64,000 nucleotides of DNA from Aspidapion aeneum (taxonomy: Eukaryota > Arthropoda > Insecta > Coleoptera > Brentidae): assembly GCA_963576565.1 (NCBI GenBank), contig OY755039.1, forward strand, positions 140,747,369 to 140,811,368. Reading direction: 5' to 3'. The position numbers were made by a program, and so were the translations under genes. Each line of letters opens with the position of its first letter. Positions within the stretch are counted from its first letter, which is position 1. Below the pieces are notes generated by a model, which was given only the letters and a program-made list of their open reading frames with translations, was not told the DNA's origin and ran no database searches. Shown here piece by piece: positions 1-11,269 of this stretch.

Positions 1-236
1 ACCCTTACATTTCTCTGCTATAATTTAATGAATTTGGATTTTCACTAAACTTCGAATTAACAAGGCTAAAACAAAAAATTATTTTATGCTTTTTAGTCCA
101 TGTTATAAAAGCTTGTTTTTAAAAAGTTTTTTTTCTAAATTTATTTTAATTAAGCTACCCATTCACACACAGTCTGCCTGCAGTCCCAGCCCCTATCTTG
201 TGTACACAACTGACAGTTTAGAAATGCAGGACTGTA
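1..236. other. Left edge, nothing recognised
   Basis: AT-rich sequence with no splice-bounded exon or repeat that I can name. It ends at the TA target site of the mariner-like element. Confidence 0.5.
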
Positions 237-851
237 CAGGGTGGGGCATTTTCGTTGGTTTTATAGGGTACAGGCTAAACGGTAAGAGATACAAAAAAAC
301 TGACATACGTGTCCCGTCCTCTTTTTTAGTGTCTTTTTTAATGGCGCAATCAAATCTACGCTAACTATATTGGTTTAGCAGATATAGGGTGATTCTCAAA
401 AATTGGCGATTTTTATTATCTCTTATTACTCGGTTATTTATGGAGATAGAAAAAAACTTCAAATACAAAAGTTTTATGATTTTCTACATAGAATCCAGTG
501 GCGTAACCAGAAAAATTAAAAATGTTTTAGTTTTCAAGATATTATCAAAAGTAACATTTTGTTAAATGGAACACCCAGTATGTAAGTATCTCAAAAAATT
601 GATTTTTTTCTTGTGATTACAATGATATATAACACTTAATACTTTTCTTTGTCCTAAATAGGTAAAATACGGAAAAATATATTTTTTTTGTAGTTGGCTA
701 TGGATGGGATAAACTTTTGTTTTGCTTTTTTAACTTGTCACAAAGTCAAACGTCAATTAAGTATTGTTTTTGCTTTGTTGTTATTACTTTTGTCTAAGAT
801 GAATCTTTATCAAAACCTAAGATCAAAACAATGAAAAGTTAAACATGTTTG

Positions 852-893
852 AGTGCTATATTGAATCTAATAAAAATAGAGATGCAGCACTTA

Positions 894-924
<31 letters not shown>

Positions 925-1903
925 CTATATACCGTTATCCGGAACGACGTCAGCCAGACAAAAGGATGTTTCAAAGAATGTATTACAATTTAAGTGAGTA
1001 TGGATCATTTGGAAAAGCAAGAAATAAAATTTACAATAAAGAAAATAGAGAAACGGATGAAATAAATACGTTGGCTTGTGTTGCTGCTGATCCGACGGTA
1101 CCTAGTCGTAATATTGAGAATGATATTGGTATATACGTAAACGTAGAGTTTTAAGAATATTGAAAAAGCATAAGTATAAACCTTATAAAATAAGAAAGCT
1201 TCATAATTTACATCCTGAAGATGAACAACGGCGTTTTGAATTTTGCAATTGGTATTTGCAACAGATTAATCAGAATCCCAATTTTTTTCAAAATATAATA
1301 TGGACCGACGAAGCTTATATATCTAGCGAAGGAATGTTTAATCGACATAATAATCGATATTGGTCAAACATAAATCCTCATCAGACGGTGGCCAGGGTAC
1401 AACAAGGACGCTTTGGATTCCATGCATTGATAGCGCTGTATCGAAATAGAGTGTTTAACTACAGGCTTTTTAATGAAAACATGAATGCAGAAGGATACAG
1501 ACATATTTTGGAAGAATATGTAATAATAGAGTTGGATAACATGCCATTAGGTGAAATAAATAACATTTATTTTCAACAAGACGGTGCTCCAGCACATAAT
1601 AGCCATATGATAATGAACTTGCTAACTGCCAATTTTGATGAAAATTGGATTGGTACATATGGGCCAAACCGATGGCCCCCGCGTTCTCCCGACCTGACCA
1701 CCCTCGACTTTTATTTTTGGGGATTTATCAAAAATGAAATTTATAAAACACGAAGTAACAATATAGAGGAACTTAGGGTAAATTTTATTATTTGCATTGA
1801 GAGAGTATCAAATATTGGCATCTATAACGCCACTCGTTCGGTTACAAGTCGAGTAGAAAAATGGCTTGAGCAGAATGGGAGAGAATTTGAGCACCTTTTG
1901 TAA
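852..1903 (+). pseudogene. Broken Tc1/mariner (IS630-type) transposase
   Basis: The catalytic core is readable from about 1160 to the stop at 1901-1903: WTDEAYI (first Asp), FQQDGAPAHNS (second Asp) and PPRSPDLTTLDFYFWG (third Asp in SPDL). The spacing between second and third Asp is 36 residues, against 34 in classic mariner. The N-terminal helix-turn-helix part (RYPERRQPDKRMF, then NIENDIG and RVLRILKKH) is in another frame. Two breaks are visible: a (TA)n expansion at about 895-930 within the N-terminal coding part, and a frameshift near 1130-1140. It is therefore not expected to give active protein. Confidence 0.85.
895..930. repeat. (TA)n microsatellite inside transposase
   Basis: An uninterrupted TA run of about 28 bases, plus imperfect TA units, separates the two readable N-terminal pieces of the mariner transposase. 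Confidence 0.85.
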
Positions 1904-2057
1904 CTAATTTTTATAATAACTATTCAGTTCTTATTACAAATTTATGTTGTTGTTGTTATAGTTTAGTAATATCTTAATATTCTCGTTAAGTAGGTTCTGA
2001 ATATACCAACTATAAAATAAAAAAATATTGAATCAATTCATAGCCAACTACAAAAAA

Positions 2058-2751
2058 TACTCTGCCAATCTATGGGCACCTAAGCTCACACTGGGTACTA
2101 TAGTTATAGTATATCTACGTAAAAGCTAATATAACTAAAAACTGAAGTATGTTTTATTGAACTCCAGACTCAATTACCTTTCGTTTGATACCACACAAGC
2201 CATGTTTTGACTTATACTCTAATTTTTCAAATCTACCCCCACCCTTTTTTTTTAAACTAAAATGTATTTTGTTTAACTCCAGGCTCAATTACCTTTCGTT
2301 TGATATCACACACGCCATATTTCCACTTAAACACTAATTTTTGAAATTTACCCCCCCCCCCCTTTTTTTTTAAATAAACTAAAATGTATTTTGTTTAACT
2401 CCAGACTCAATTACCTTTCGTTTGATATCACACACGCCATATTTCCACTTAAACACTAATTTTTGAAATTTACCCCCCCCCCCCTTTTTTTAAATAAACT
2501 AAAATGTATTTTGTTTAACTCCAGACTCAATTACCTTTCGTTTGATATCACACACGCCATATTTTTTCATAAACTCTAATTTTTTAAATCTACCCCCACC
2601 CTTTTATTTGGCTTGTGTTCGGTGGATTTTGTTCATTTTTAAATGGGACCATCTCGACCCAAAACCCAGCCTGGGTACCAAATTTCATTAAAATCGGGCA
2701 AGCGGTTTTTGAGTTATGCGCGTTGGTCGTTACAGACAGACATACAGACAC

Positions 2752-2790
<39 letters not shown>

Positions 2791-2960
2791 TACAGACAGA
2801 CAGACAGACAGACAGACAGACGGCGCAACAAAAAAGTTTCAAAATCATCTGAAACGCAAAGATATATAAAAAATTTTGAAATCGGAGCAACATTTTTTTT
2901 CTCGAAAAAATTAGGATCACCATAGCTCACACTACTATAGTATAGTATATGTGTGAGCTA
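2058..2960 (+). mobile_element. HINE/DINE-1-like element, copy 1
   Basis: This copy is inserted in the right inverted repeat of the mariner element. From left: TACTCTGCCAATCTATGGGC, a hairpin with stem AGCTCACAC, four imperfect ~120-bp tandem units (each with CAATTACCTTTCGTTTGAT and a C-rich stretch), the conserved block CATTAAAATCGGGCAAGCGG, a (GACA)n microsatellite at about 2735-2820, and an end hairpin AGCTCACAC...GTGTGAGCT. Subterminal inverted repeats plus a GTCY microsatellite and an end hairpin are the described features of Helentron-associated HINE/DINE-1 elements; the assignment is by structure only. Confidence 0.7.
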
Positions 2961-3559
2961 AAATATATTTTTCCGTATTATACCTATTTAGGACAAAGAA
3001 AAGTATTAAGTGTTATATATCATTGTAATCACAAGAAAAAAATCAATTTTTTGAGATACTTACATACTGGGTGTTCCATTTAACAAAATGTTACTTTTGA
3101 TAATATCTTGAAAACTAAAACATTTTTAATTTTTCTGGTTACGCCACTGGATTCTATGTAGAAAATCATAAAACTTTTGTATTTGAAGTTTTTTTCTATC
3201 TCCATAAATAACCGAGTAATAAGAGATAATAAAAATCGCCAATTTTTGAGAATCACCCTATATCTGCTAAACCAATATAGTTAGCGTAGATTTGATTGCG
3301 CCATTAAAAAAGACACTAAAAAAGAGGACGGGACACGTATGTCAGTTTTTTTGTATCTCTTACCGTTTAGCCTGTACCCTATAAAACCAACGAAAATGCC
3401 CCACCCTGCACATAAACAGGCACCTTTATTAGCTAAAAATGTCACTAATGTGATATGATGTCAAAAGTGTTGAAAATAAAACATTCTAAAAGATCACTAA
3501 ATGTCTAAATAACAAAAAAAGCAAAACTGTTACTATTACTGTATTTCACTGTTAGTAAA

Positions 3560-3902
3560 ATTAAGGTCACTCATCGTCAAGCAAGCTTTACAGGTAGCGA
3601 AGCCTAACTCTGATTTTCTATTTTTTGGTTATATTTTTTTACATGTTTTTCTCGGTTTCGCATTCGCGGCTCGTTGTTATTTTAAAAATGTGGTTTTAAC
3701 ACAGTCTAAAGATCTATTTAATAGTGATACAGTTTCAAGATACCTTCATACTGTGTAAAAAAACATCTTCAAAGTAAAACAGAACCGCCAATGCGAAACC
3801 GAGGAAAACATGTCAAGAATAAAATAACCAAAAAATAGAAAGCATGACGTTAGCTTCGCTTCCTATAAAGCTTGCCTTTACGATGAGTGTCCTTAAGTAA
3901 AA
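3560..3902. mobile_element. MITE with TTAAGG(T/A)CACTCATCG ends
   Basis: Inverted ends TTAAGGTCACTCATCG and CGATGAGTGTCCTTAA enclose further inverted sequence (AAGCTTTACAGGTAGCGAAG on the left and its near-complement on the right). A second, degraded copy is at about 55063-55382. The TTAA at both ends could be a target site duplication. Confidence 0.7.
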
Positions 3903-4329
3903 TGCCTCCTTGTTGTATTTAGCGAACAGTTTTGAAAATAAATATTTTACTATTTATTCCTTATATTTGTAGAAACACGTGTGACACTTATCTCGGCCAA
4001 AACGTTAAATCTATTTTAACATCACTAAAACTTCACAAAAACTGAATTAAATAACCCATTTCACTTTACATCCTTAAACTGTACCTTTGGTGCTGCCCCG
4101 TTTTCAGGTAAATAGGTGGCCATACACACAGAGGTTGATCCGTCGGTTTGGAACGGCGCGGTTCAAACTGGCGGATTTGTCTTTCAATTAGTGGACATTC
4201 CAGGCGCCAGTTATATCCGGTATAGATTTATCTGTGAGTTCAGACCGGCGGGCGAAACTTGTGGGTTCCGCGCTCGATATTTTAACCGGCGCAGACTTGT
4301 CTGTCGGTTTACACTGTGCCAGGGATAAC

Positions 4330-5474
4330 AGACCGTTCATATAGTCTCTCTTTAATTTATTGAACATTATGGCACATGTTTCCGGAATGATATAACCAAG
4401 TGCAGAAATTCCCAATGAAAATTTCAGATCTTCATATTATGATCTTCCCGTGGCAAGGAAACAAAGGGCAGCCTTTAAGTATTGTTCATACTCGTCTTAG
4501 TCTTTTGTTTTTGATTAGTCTTTGTCCTTTGATTAGTCTTAGCTGTCTTAAACAAAATTGGCTGTTCATACTCGTCTTTTGTTTTTGATTAGTCTTAGTC
4601 ATAACCCACTGAAAAAAAAATCAATTTCAATAAAAAGGCCCATTTTCAAAAGTCATTTTCTACACAAAACAATCTTATTTAACCTAATCTGTGCACGAAA
4701 CACAGACACGAAAGAACAAAAGCGAAAAAGAAAAAAAAACAAATAAAATTTTAAGGTTATGTTGAGATTTTCTGTTAAAAACATGATTAATGGCGGTAAA
4801 TTCAAAATTTCGTCCGCGCGCTTGCGCTCTTCGGACGCCCTGTAAAAAAAACAACAAATATCAGCTGATGTCTGTCACTCGTCTTAGTCCTTGTCCTAAG
4901 GATTGAAAGTTGGCAACTCTTAAGACAAAGACTAATCAAAAACAAAAGCAAAAGCATTGTATGAACACTCCCATAAGAAACAGTGGTTTTAACTTTCTCA
5001 TGACAAGACATATGACTAAACCAAGACAAAAGACTAGACAAAAGACGAGTATGAACGATCCATTAATCGCTGTTCTGGACCAATGGCTTCTCTCATTTGG
5101 GTATCTTGTTTCGTAAGATCCTCTCTTACTAAATTTAATAAAAGGTCATACGTGTTAATATTCATTCTTAAATAATTTTTAAAATCGTCTGGACCATTTT
5201 CTCTTAACTCTTTTAATAGAAGGTCATGGCTAAATAGTTTCCTCTTAAGCAAATAACTTTTAACCCACTTGGAACGTCTCTTTTTTACACCACTATGCAT
5301 TATTTCCATATTAATAATCATTCCCATACACAGAGCCTGCTTCTTTTTAGCACGAAATATTTTACATACACTATGCTTAAAATACCGTTCGCCCACTAAC
5401 GCGCGGTTATGTCCGCCACAGACCGATATGAAGCATCGATTCGAAAGATTTTTTTTTGTGTTAGTGGACTGCAA
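4330..5474 (-). pseudogene. PIF/Harbinger (ALP1/HARBI1-like) transposase N-terminal fragment
   Basis: Minus-strand reading from 5474 gives KWVKSYLLKRKLFSHDLLLK, ELRENGPDDFKNYLRMN and LTKQDTQMREAIGPEQRL, which is the N-terminal signature of HARBI1/ALP1-type transposases. Reading then resumes beyond a MITE (4478-5058) with CFLATGRS, a stop codon, YEDLKFSLGISALGYIIPET and MFNKLKRDYM, ending near 4330. Nothing of the DDE domain follows. The break by the MITE and the in-frame stop make it a pseudogene. Confidence 0.82.
4478..5058. mobile_element. MITE inserted in Harbinger transposase
   Basis: GTTCATACTCGTCTTAGTC at the left and its complement (AAGACGAGTATGAAC) at the right are inverted ends; related inverted motifs (TTTTGTTTTTGATTAGTC) recur inside. 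Removing it brings the two halves of the transposase fragment together. Confidence 0.7.
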
Positions 5475-5784
5475 CAGTTTTATACCGCTGCGGACAAAAC
5501 GGTCACACTTATCTGTGCCGTTCCAAACCGACGGATCAACCTCTGTGTGTATGGCCAGCTAATTAGTGGACATTCCACGCGCCAGTTATAGCCGGCACAG
5601 ATTTATCTGTGAGTTCAGACCGGCGGGCGAAACTTGTGGGTTCCGCGCTCACAGATATTTTAACCGGCGCAGACTTCTCTGTCGGTTTAATCGCTGTTCA
5701 GGCCAACGGCTTCTCTCATTTGGATATCTTGTTTCGTAAGATCCTCTCTTACCAAATTTAATAAAAAATCATACATGTTAATAG

Positions 5785-6061
5785 AGAATTATTGAAATAA
5801 AGCCAGGCTATAATGGTGCCAGGTACAATTTTGACACCTTTACATTGTAATATCAGCTGTGATCTTTTAACATACGGCCTTTGTTTACTATATGAACCGG
5901 AATAAATAGTGCCTTCTTTTATTAATTGAAAATAAACGACGAAAGTTTTAAATTTGACTTTGATATGTCAATTTTGAAGGATCAACTGTCAGTTTTTAAT
6001 GTGAATGTGTCAAAATAGTGCCTGGCACAATTATAGCCTGGCTGTATTTCAATAATTCTCT
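5785..6061. mobile_element. 277-bp MITE (AGAGAATTATTGAAAT ends), copy 1
   Basis: AGAGAATTATTGAAATAAAG and CCAGGCTATAAT at the left are repeated inverted at the right end. A second copy in opposite orientation is at 35921-36204. It interrupts the second copy of the Harbinger fragment. Confidence 0.85.
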
Positions 6062-6400
6062 GATATCCATTCTTAAATAATTTTTAAAATCGTTTGGTCA
6101 TATTCTCTTTTAATAGAAGGTCATGGCTAAATAGTTTCCTCTTAAGCAAATAAGTTTTAACCCACTTGGAACGTCTCTCTTTTACACCACTATGCATTAT
6201 TTTCATATTAATAATCATTCCCATACACAGAGCCTGCTTATATTTAGCACTAAACAATTTACATACGCTATGCTTAAAATACCGTGCCGCATAAAACTTT
6301 CGACTTGACGAAATTCCACAGTTTTGGTTAAACCGGCAGATAAATCTTGAGTTTTAGCCCACTAACGCGCGGTTATGTCTGCCACAGACCGATATGAAGG
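6062..6400 (-). pseudogene. Second Harbinger transposase N-terminal fragment
   Basis: The sequence repeats the coding part of 5160-5474 with small deletions, so the same KWVK-YLLKRKLF region can be read on the minus strand but not as one open frame. It is a duplicated remnant. Confidence 0.7.
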
Positions 6401-6653
6401 ATCGATTCGAAAGATTTTTTTTGTGTTACTGGACTGCAGCAGTTTTAAACCGCTCCGGACAAAACGGTCAGACTTATCTGTGCCGTTCCAAACCGACGGA
6501 TCAACCTCTGTGTGTATGGCCAGCTATTGAAAGACAAATCCGCCAGTTTGAACCGCACCGTTCCAAACCGGCGAATCAACCTCTGTGTGTATGGTCAGCT
6601 ATTAATACCCTGTATGTCTTGCAAGTTGGCTTATATTAACTTATCTCCTTTAG

Positions 6654-6849
6654 ATCTGAAGCTCTTCAACGTATAGCGGACATAGTTAGACGGACAGGCG
6701 TTACGCTTGACAAGAATGACAGCTGTCAACCTGGGGACTCGTATCTTGAAGAGATGAGCTTCAACAATGCTATAAGAGAGACGTTTTTGAATAGATTTGT
6801 TCATATTTTTTGGGCCTATGAGAATTTTGTGATTTTTCCCACTAACCAT
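6654..6849 (+). CDS. DENND5: DENND5 exon (end of DENN module, part 1)
   Basis: The exon follows a CTCCTTTAG acceptor and ends at CAT before the consensus donor GTAAGT at 6850. It starts with the third base of a split codon and ends in phase 0. The 65 codons include EALQRIADIVRRTGVTL, an acidic linker, and FLNRFVHIFWAYENFVIF, which match the dDENN-side region of DENND5 proteins. This part of the DENN module helps form the Rab-binding exchange surface. The preceding exon is not in the window or was not recognised in the 6.6 kb to the left, which is full of transposons. Confidence 0.9.
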
Positions 6850-7149
6850 GTAAGTTAAAAATCAAAATATCCTTCAAAAATTGGTAAGAAATAATTATTT
6901 TTGGAAAATTATTATTTTCGTTGTCTTATACTATTTTTAAAATATGTGTCTCTAGGGACCTCTTCGTAATAACAGAAAATATTACCAAAGACCAATTTAT
7001 TTATAAAACTTTATGCCAGAAAAAATAAGTTTTTCTTGAAAAAAATTTACAGCATAATTTAAAAAAAAAATTATCACTAATTATTGGTTTTCTTCTGATA
7101 CATGATTTTACCAAACTTCATATTTTTGCTACGTTTTTAAAGAAGTTCT
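6850..7149. other. Intron start, nothing recognised
   Basis: AT-rich intron sequence between the exon donor and the satellite array; no motif or repeat that I can name. Confidence 0.5.
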
Positions 7150-9400
7150 AGTCAAAAAAATCGTCTTATGGCATTCACTACCCTAAACTTCGCTAAATGA
7201 TGTTTTTCCGAATTTGAACTCAGGGTGTGGTATTTTCGCATCTCTATGGCCCTACCATACTACAAATCGGTGCTTTTGCTGATAAACGGTGTAGTTTCTA
7301 AAATATGAATTTTCAAAGTTTGTCCATTTTGGCCTTATCGGATTCCCTACCCTAAAATTCGCTACATGACGTCTTTTTGAATTTTAACTTAGTTTGTGGT
7401 TTTTTTGTATCTCTATGGCCCCACCATACTGCAACTAGGTGCTTTTGCTGATAAACTGTGTACCTTTTAAAATATGAATTTTCAAAGTTTGGTCATTTTG
7501 GTCTTATGGGATTCCCTATCCTAAAATTCGCTAAATGACGTTTTTCCGAATTTTAACTCAGGGTTTGTTTTTTTCGCATCTCAGTCGCCCCACTATATTG
7601 TAACTCGGTGCTTTTGTTCATAAACTATATAGTTTTTAAAATATGAATTTTTAACGTTTGGCCATTTTGGTCTTATGGGATTCCCTACCCTCAAGTTCGC
7701 TAAATGACGTTTTTCCGAATCTTAACTCAGGGTGTGTTTTTTTCGCATCACTATCGTCCCTTCATACTGCAACTCGGTGCTTTTGTTGATAAACTGTATA
7801 GTTTTTGAAATATGAATTTTCAAAGTTTGGCCATTTTGGTCTTATGGGATTCCCTACCCTAAAATTCGCTAATTGACGTTTTTCGAATCTTAACTCAGTG
7901 TGTGGTTTTTTCGCATCTCTATGTCCCCACCATACTGCAACTCAGTGCTTTTGTTGATAAACTGTATAGTTTTTGAAATATGAATTTTCAAAGTTTGGCC
8001 ATTTTGGTCTTATGGGATTCCTTACCCTAAAATTCGCTAAATGACGTTTTTCCGAATCTTAACTCAGGGTGTGGTTTTTTCGCATCACTATCGTCCCTTC
8101 ATACTGCAATTCGGTGCTTTTGTTGATAAACTGTATAGTTTTTGAAATACGAATTTTCAAAGTTTGGCCATTTTGGTCTTATGGGATTCCCTACCCTAAA
8201 ATTCGCTAAATGATGTTTTTAGAATCTTAACTCAGTGTGTGGTTTTTTCGCATCTCTATGTCCCCACCATACTGCAACTCAGTGCTTTTGTTGATAAACT
8301 ATATAGTTTTTGAAATATGAATTTTCAAAGTTTGGCCATTTTGTTATGGGATTCCCTATCCTAAAATTCGCTAAATGACGTTTTTCCGAATTTTAACTCA
8401 GGGTTTGTTTTTTTCGCATCTCTATCGCCCCACTATATTGTAACTCGGTGCTTTTGTTCATAAACTATATAGTTTTTAAAATATGAATTTTTAACGTTTG
8501 GCCATTTTGGTCTTATGGGATTCCCTACCCTCAAATTCGCTAAATGACGTTTTTCCGAATCTTAACTCGGGGTGTGGTTTTTTCGCATCACTATCGTACC
8601 TCCATACTGCAACTCGGTGCTTTTGTTGATAAACTGTATAGTTTTTGAAATATGAATTTTCAAAGTTTGGCCGTTTTGGTCTTATGAGATTCCTTACCCT
8701 AAAATTCGCTAAATGACGTTTTTTTGAATCTTAACTCAGTGTGTGGTTTTTTCGCATCTCTATGGCCCCACCATACTGCAACTCGGTGCTTTTATTGATA
8801 AACTGTATAGTTTTTGAAATATGAATTTTCAAAGTTTGGCCATTTTGGTCTTATGGGATTCCTTACCCTAAAATTCGCTTAATGACGTTTTTTTTTAATC
8901 TTAACTCAGTGTGTGGTTTTTTCGCATCTCTATGGCCCCACCATACTGCAACTCGGTGCTTTTGTTGATAAATTGTATAGTTTTTGAAATATGAATTTTC
9001 AAAATTTGGCCATTTTGGTCTTATGGGATTCCTTGCCCTAAAATTCGCTAAATGACGTTTTTTCGAATCTTAACTCAGTGTGTGGTTTTTTCGCATCTCT
9101 ATGGCCCCACCATACTGCAACTTGGTGTTTTTGTTGATAAACTGTATAGTTTTTAAAATATGAATTTTTAAAATTTCACCATACATACAAAATCCCCTAC
9201 CGTAAAATTCGCTAAATGGCGTTTTTACGAATCTTAACACAGGGTGTGGTTTTTTCGTATCTCTATGGCCCCACCATACTGCAACTCGGTGCTTTTGCTG
9301 ATAAACTGTGTACTTTTTAAAATATGAGTTTTCAAAGTTTGGTCATTTTGGTCTTATGGGATTCCCTATCCTAAAATTCGCTAAATGACGTTTTTTCAAA
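7150..9400. repeat. ~168-bp satellite array, about 13-14 units
   Basis: The block CTAAAATTCGCTAAATGACG recurs at about 7183, 7352, 7521, 7691, 7859, 8027, 8196, 8361, 8531, 8699, 8868, 9037, 9204 and 9371, a spacing of 165-170 bp. Each unit also has TCTTATGGGATTCCCTACCC and a GGTGCTTTTGTTGATAAACT block. Unit variants recur in order (7521 resembles 8361, 7691 resembles 8531), which points to higher-order amplification. The array lies wholly in a DENND5 intron. Confidence 0.95.
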
Positions 9401-9424
9401 AAAGTTGTTAAATTAGTAACTACT

Positions 9425-9578
9425 AGTAGTAGCCTTTTAGTTTTTGAAGTATTTTTTAACATAATGTTGTATATTTTTTTGAGACACAAAAACATAAGAA
9501 AATGTAAGTAGCCTTTTAATTTTTGAAGTATTTTTTAACATAATGTTGTGTATTTTTCTGACACACAAAAACATAAAA
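9425..9578. repeat. Two-copy ~85-bp tandem repeat
   Basis: AGTAGCCTTTTAGTTTTTGA followed by TAACATAATGTTGT and ACACAAAAACATAA is repeated once with few changes. Confidence 0.8.
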
Positions 9579-9579
9579 A

Positions 9580-10310
9580 TACTCTGCCAATATATGGGCC
9601 CCTAAGCTCACACTAGGTACTATAGTTATAGTGTATGTGCGAGCTAATAAAACTAAAACCTGAAATATATCTTATTCAACTCCAGACTAAATTACCTTTT
9701 GTTTGATACCACACAACCCATGTTTTGACTTAAACTCAAATTTTTGAAATCTACCCCCACCCTTAAAAAAACAAAAATTAAAATGTATTTTGTTTAACTC
9801 CGGACTTAATTACCTTTCGTTTGACACTACACACGCCATATTTTCACGTAAACTCTAATTTTTGAAATCTACCCCCACCCTTTTTGAAAAAAAAAACTAA
9901 AATGTATTTTGTTTAACTCCATACTCAATTACCATTCGTTTGATAACATGCCATATTTTCACATAAACTCTAATTTTTGAAATCTTCCCCCCCCCCTTTT
10001 ACTTGGCTTGTGTTCGGTGGATTTTGTTCATTTTTAAATGGGACCATCTCGACCCAAGGACCAGTGTAGGTACCAAATTTCATTAAAATCGGGCCAGCGG
10101 TTTTTGAGTTATGCGCGTTGGTCGTTACAGACAGACATACAGACAGACAGACAGACAGACATACAGACAGACGGCGCGACAAAAAAGTTTCAAAATCATC
10201 TGAAACGCAAAGATATATAAAAATTTTTGAAATCGGAGCAACTTTTTTTTTCTCGAAAAAATTAGGATCACCATAGCTCACACTACTATAGTATAGTATA
10301 TGTGTGAGCC
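9580..10310 (+). mobile_element. HINE/DINE-1-like element, copy 2
   Basis: Same order of parts as copy 1: TACTCTGCCAATATATGGGC, start hairpin, three ~115-bp tandem units, the AAATCGGGCCAGCGG block, a short (GACA)n run, and an end hairpin whose last stem base is changed (GTGTGAGCC). Confidence 0.75.
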
Positions 10311-10314
10311 AAAT

Positions 10315-10600
10315 TGTAGTGATTAATAGTTTTATAAAATCTACTTTAATCCAAATAAAATAAAATTAGTTTGAAAAAATCGGTTAAGAAATAAAAAAGT
10401 TGTGAATTTTCCAAAATTCTCCTGTTTTTCATTTTTGAGCCGCCATATTGTATTTGGCATGCGTTTGACAGATGTCTAGTATGTGGAATTGTGTTCCCAA
10501 GGATCTACCTCTGGAGTTAACTTTGCATTAACACGAAAAGTGCATGAATGCCTATAAGCGAATAGAGTATAAAGTTTTAAAACAAATCTAGATTTACAAA
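10315..10600 (+). repeat. Fragment of the 55615-57610 foldback family
   Basis: The stretch with ATCCAAATAAAATAAAATTA, AGCCGCCATATTGTATTTGG and CATTAACACGAAAAGTGCAT also forms both arms of the foldback element at 55615-57610. This copy preserves the uninterrupted sequence that shows where the solo LTR inserted there. Confidence 0.8.
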
Positions 10601-10698
10601 TGACATACGGGGCCATTTCAAGTCTAGCCGTACACTTTAATCTCGATCCATTTTGACAGTTGTTTTATACATCTGTCAAATATATCTATAGTTGAGGC

Positions 10699-10855
10699 AA
10701 GGCCAACACAAAAATAGAGGCCACGACCCTGAAAAAATCAGCTGTTCTCCCGGGGCTGAATTTTACATTGGGTCTTATGGGAGGTCAGACGTTTTTTTAT
10801 GATATTTTCAAAATGGCACTACAGATTTCCGCAAAATTTCACTGAAATATTCTCT
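10699..10855 (+). mobile_element. Partial copy of the GGCCAACACAAAAATAG MITE
   Basis: Only the left ~157 bp of the ~610-bp family is present (compare 26337-26946), from AAGGCCAACACAAAAATAGA to the GAAATATTCTC block. Confidence 0.85.
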
Positions 10856-11269
10856 AATTCTAATGTGCGCAAATATTGATTTAGTTGCAAAAACGGTAAT
10901 TTGTTTTGTAAAAAGTCGGTCCCAATTTGTTTGACATTAAAACAGTCAAAACAAGAACGAATAGAAAACGTCAAAGCTTGGCTAAATCAATATGGTCGTA
11001 ACAACCAGACAAGAGTATGTATGTTCCTTTCTAATAAAATCGATTAGAAGAAGACATAAATCAAAAGCAAGTAAAATAGTAAGCTAATGACTAATTAGTG
11101 CAGTGCCTCTTTTTGGGAATCAATACCAATAAAAAAATTATAGAAAGTGCGGGCCACTGTATGTACCCCTCTACTCCCTTCCCGATCATCACGGTTTTGA
11201 TGACGCGGTGCCACTTTAATATAATATCAAGTATAGTGTCTCTAGTTTACGTCCTTGTTTTATTTACAG
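10856..11269. other. Intron end, nothing recognised
   Basis: Apart from the exon acceptor I see no feature here. Confidence 0.5.

Larger units (their letters stand above)
237..3408 (+). mobile_element. Tc1/mariner-type element with ~450-bp terminal inverted repeats
   Basis: The ends are CAGGGTGGGGCATTTTCG at 237 and its complement ending CCCACCCTG at 3408. The left end is preceded by TA, the usual Tc1/mariner target; the right flank reads CA, so one target copy has mutated. The inverted repeats are very long: 237 to about 704 pairs with about 2038-3408, interrupted by a HINE copy. The element carries a broken transposase at 852-1903. Confidence 0.85.
4115..6599 (-). mobile_element. PIF/Harbinger relic with duplicated interior
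   Basis: The ends GGCCATACACACAGAGGTTG and its complement (finishing at about 6597) enclose fragments of a Harbinger transposase on the minus strand. The terminal sequence recurs inside (about 5500-5700 and 6480-6530), and the transposase N-terminal region is present twice (5082-5474 and 5699-6400 with an insert), so the element has been rearranged by partial duplication. Two MITEs are inserted (4478-5058 and 5785-6061). The DDE catalytic half is absent. Confidence 0.75.

Noticed and set aside
7150..9400. Regularly spaced repeats, considered as a CRISPR-like array
   Set aside because: Whole ~168-bp units are repeated without unique spacers, in an intron of an animal gene; this is a satellite.
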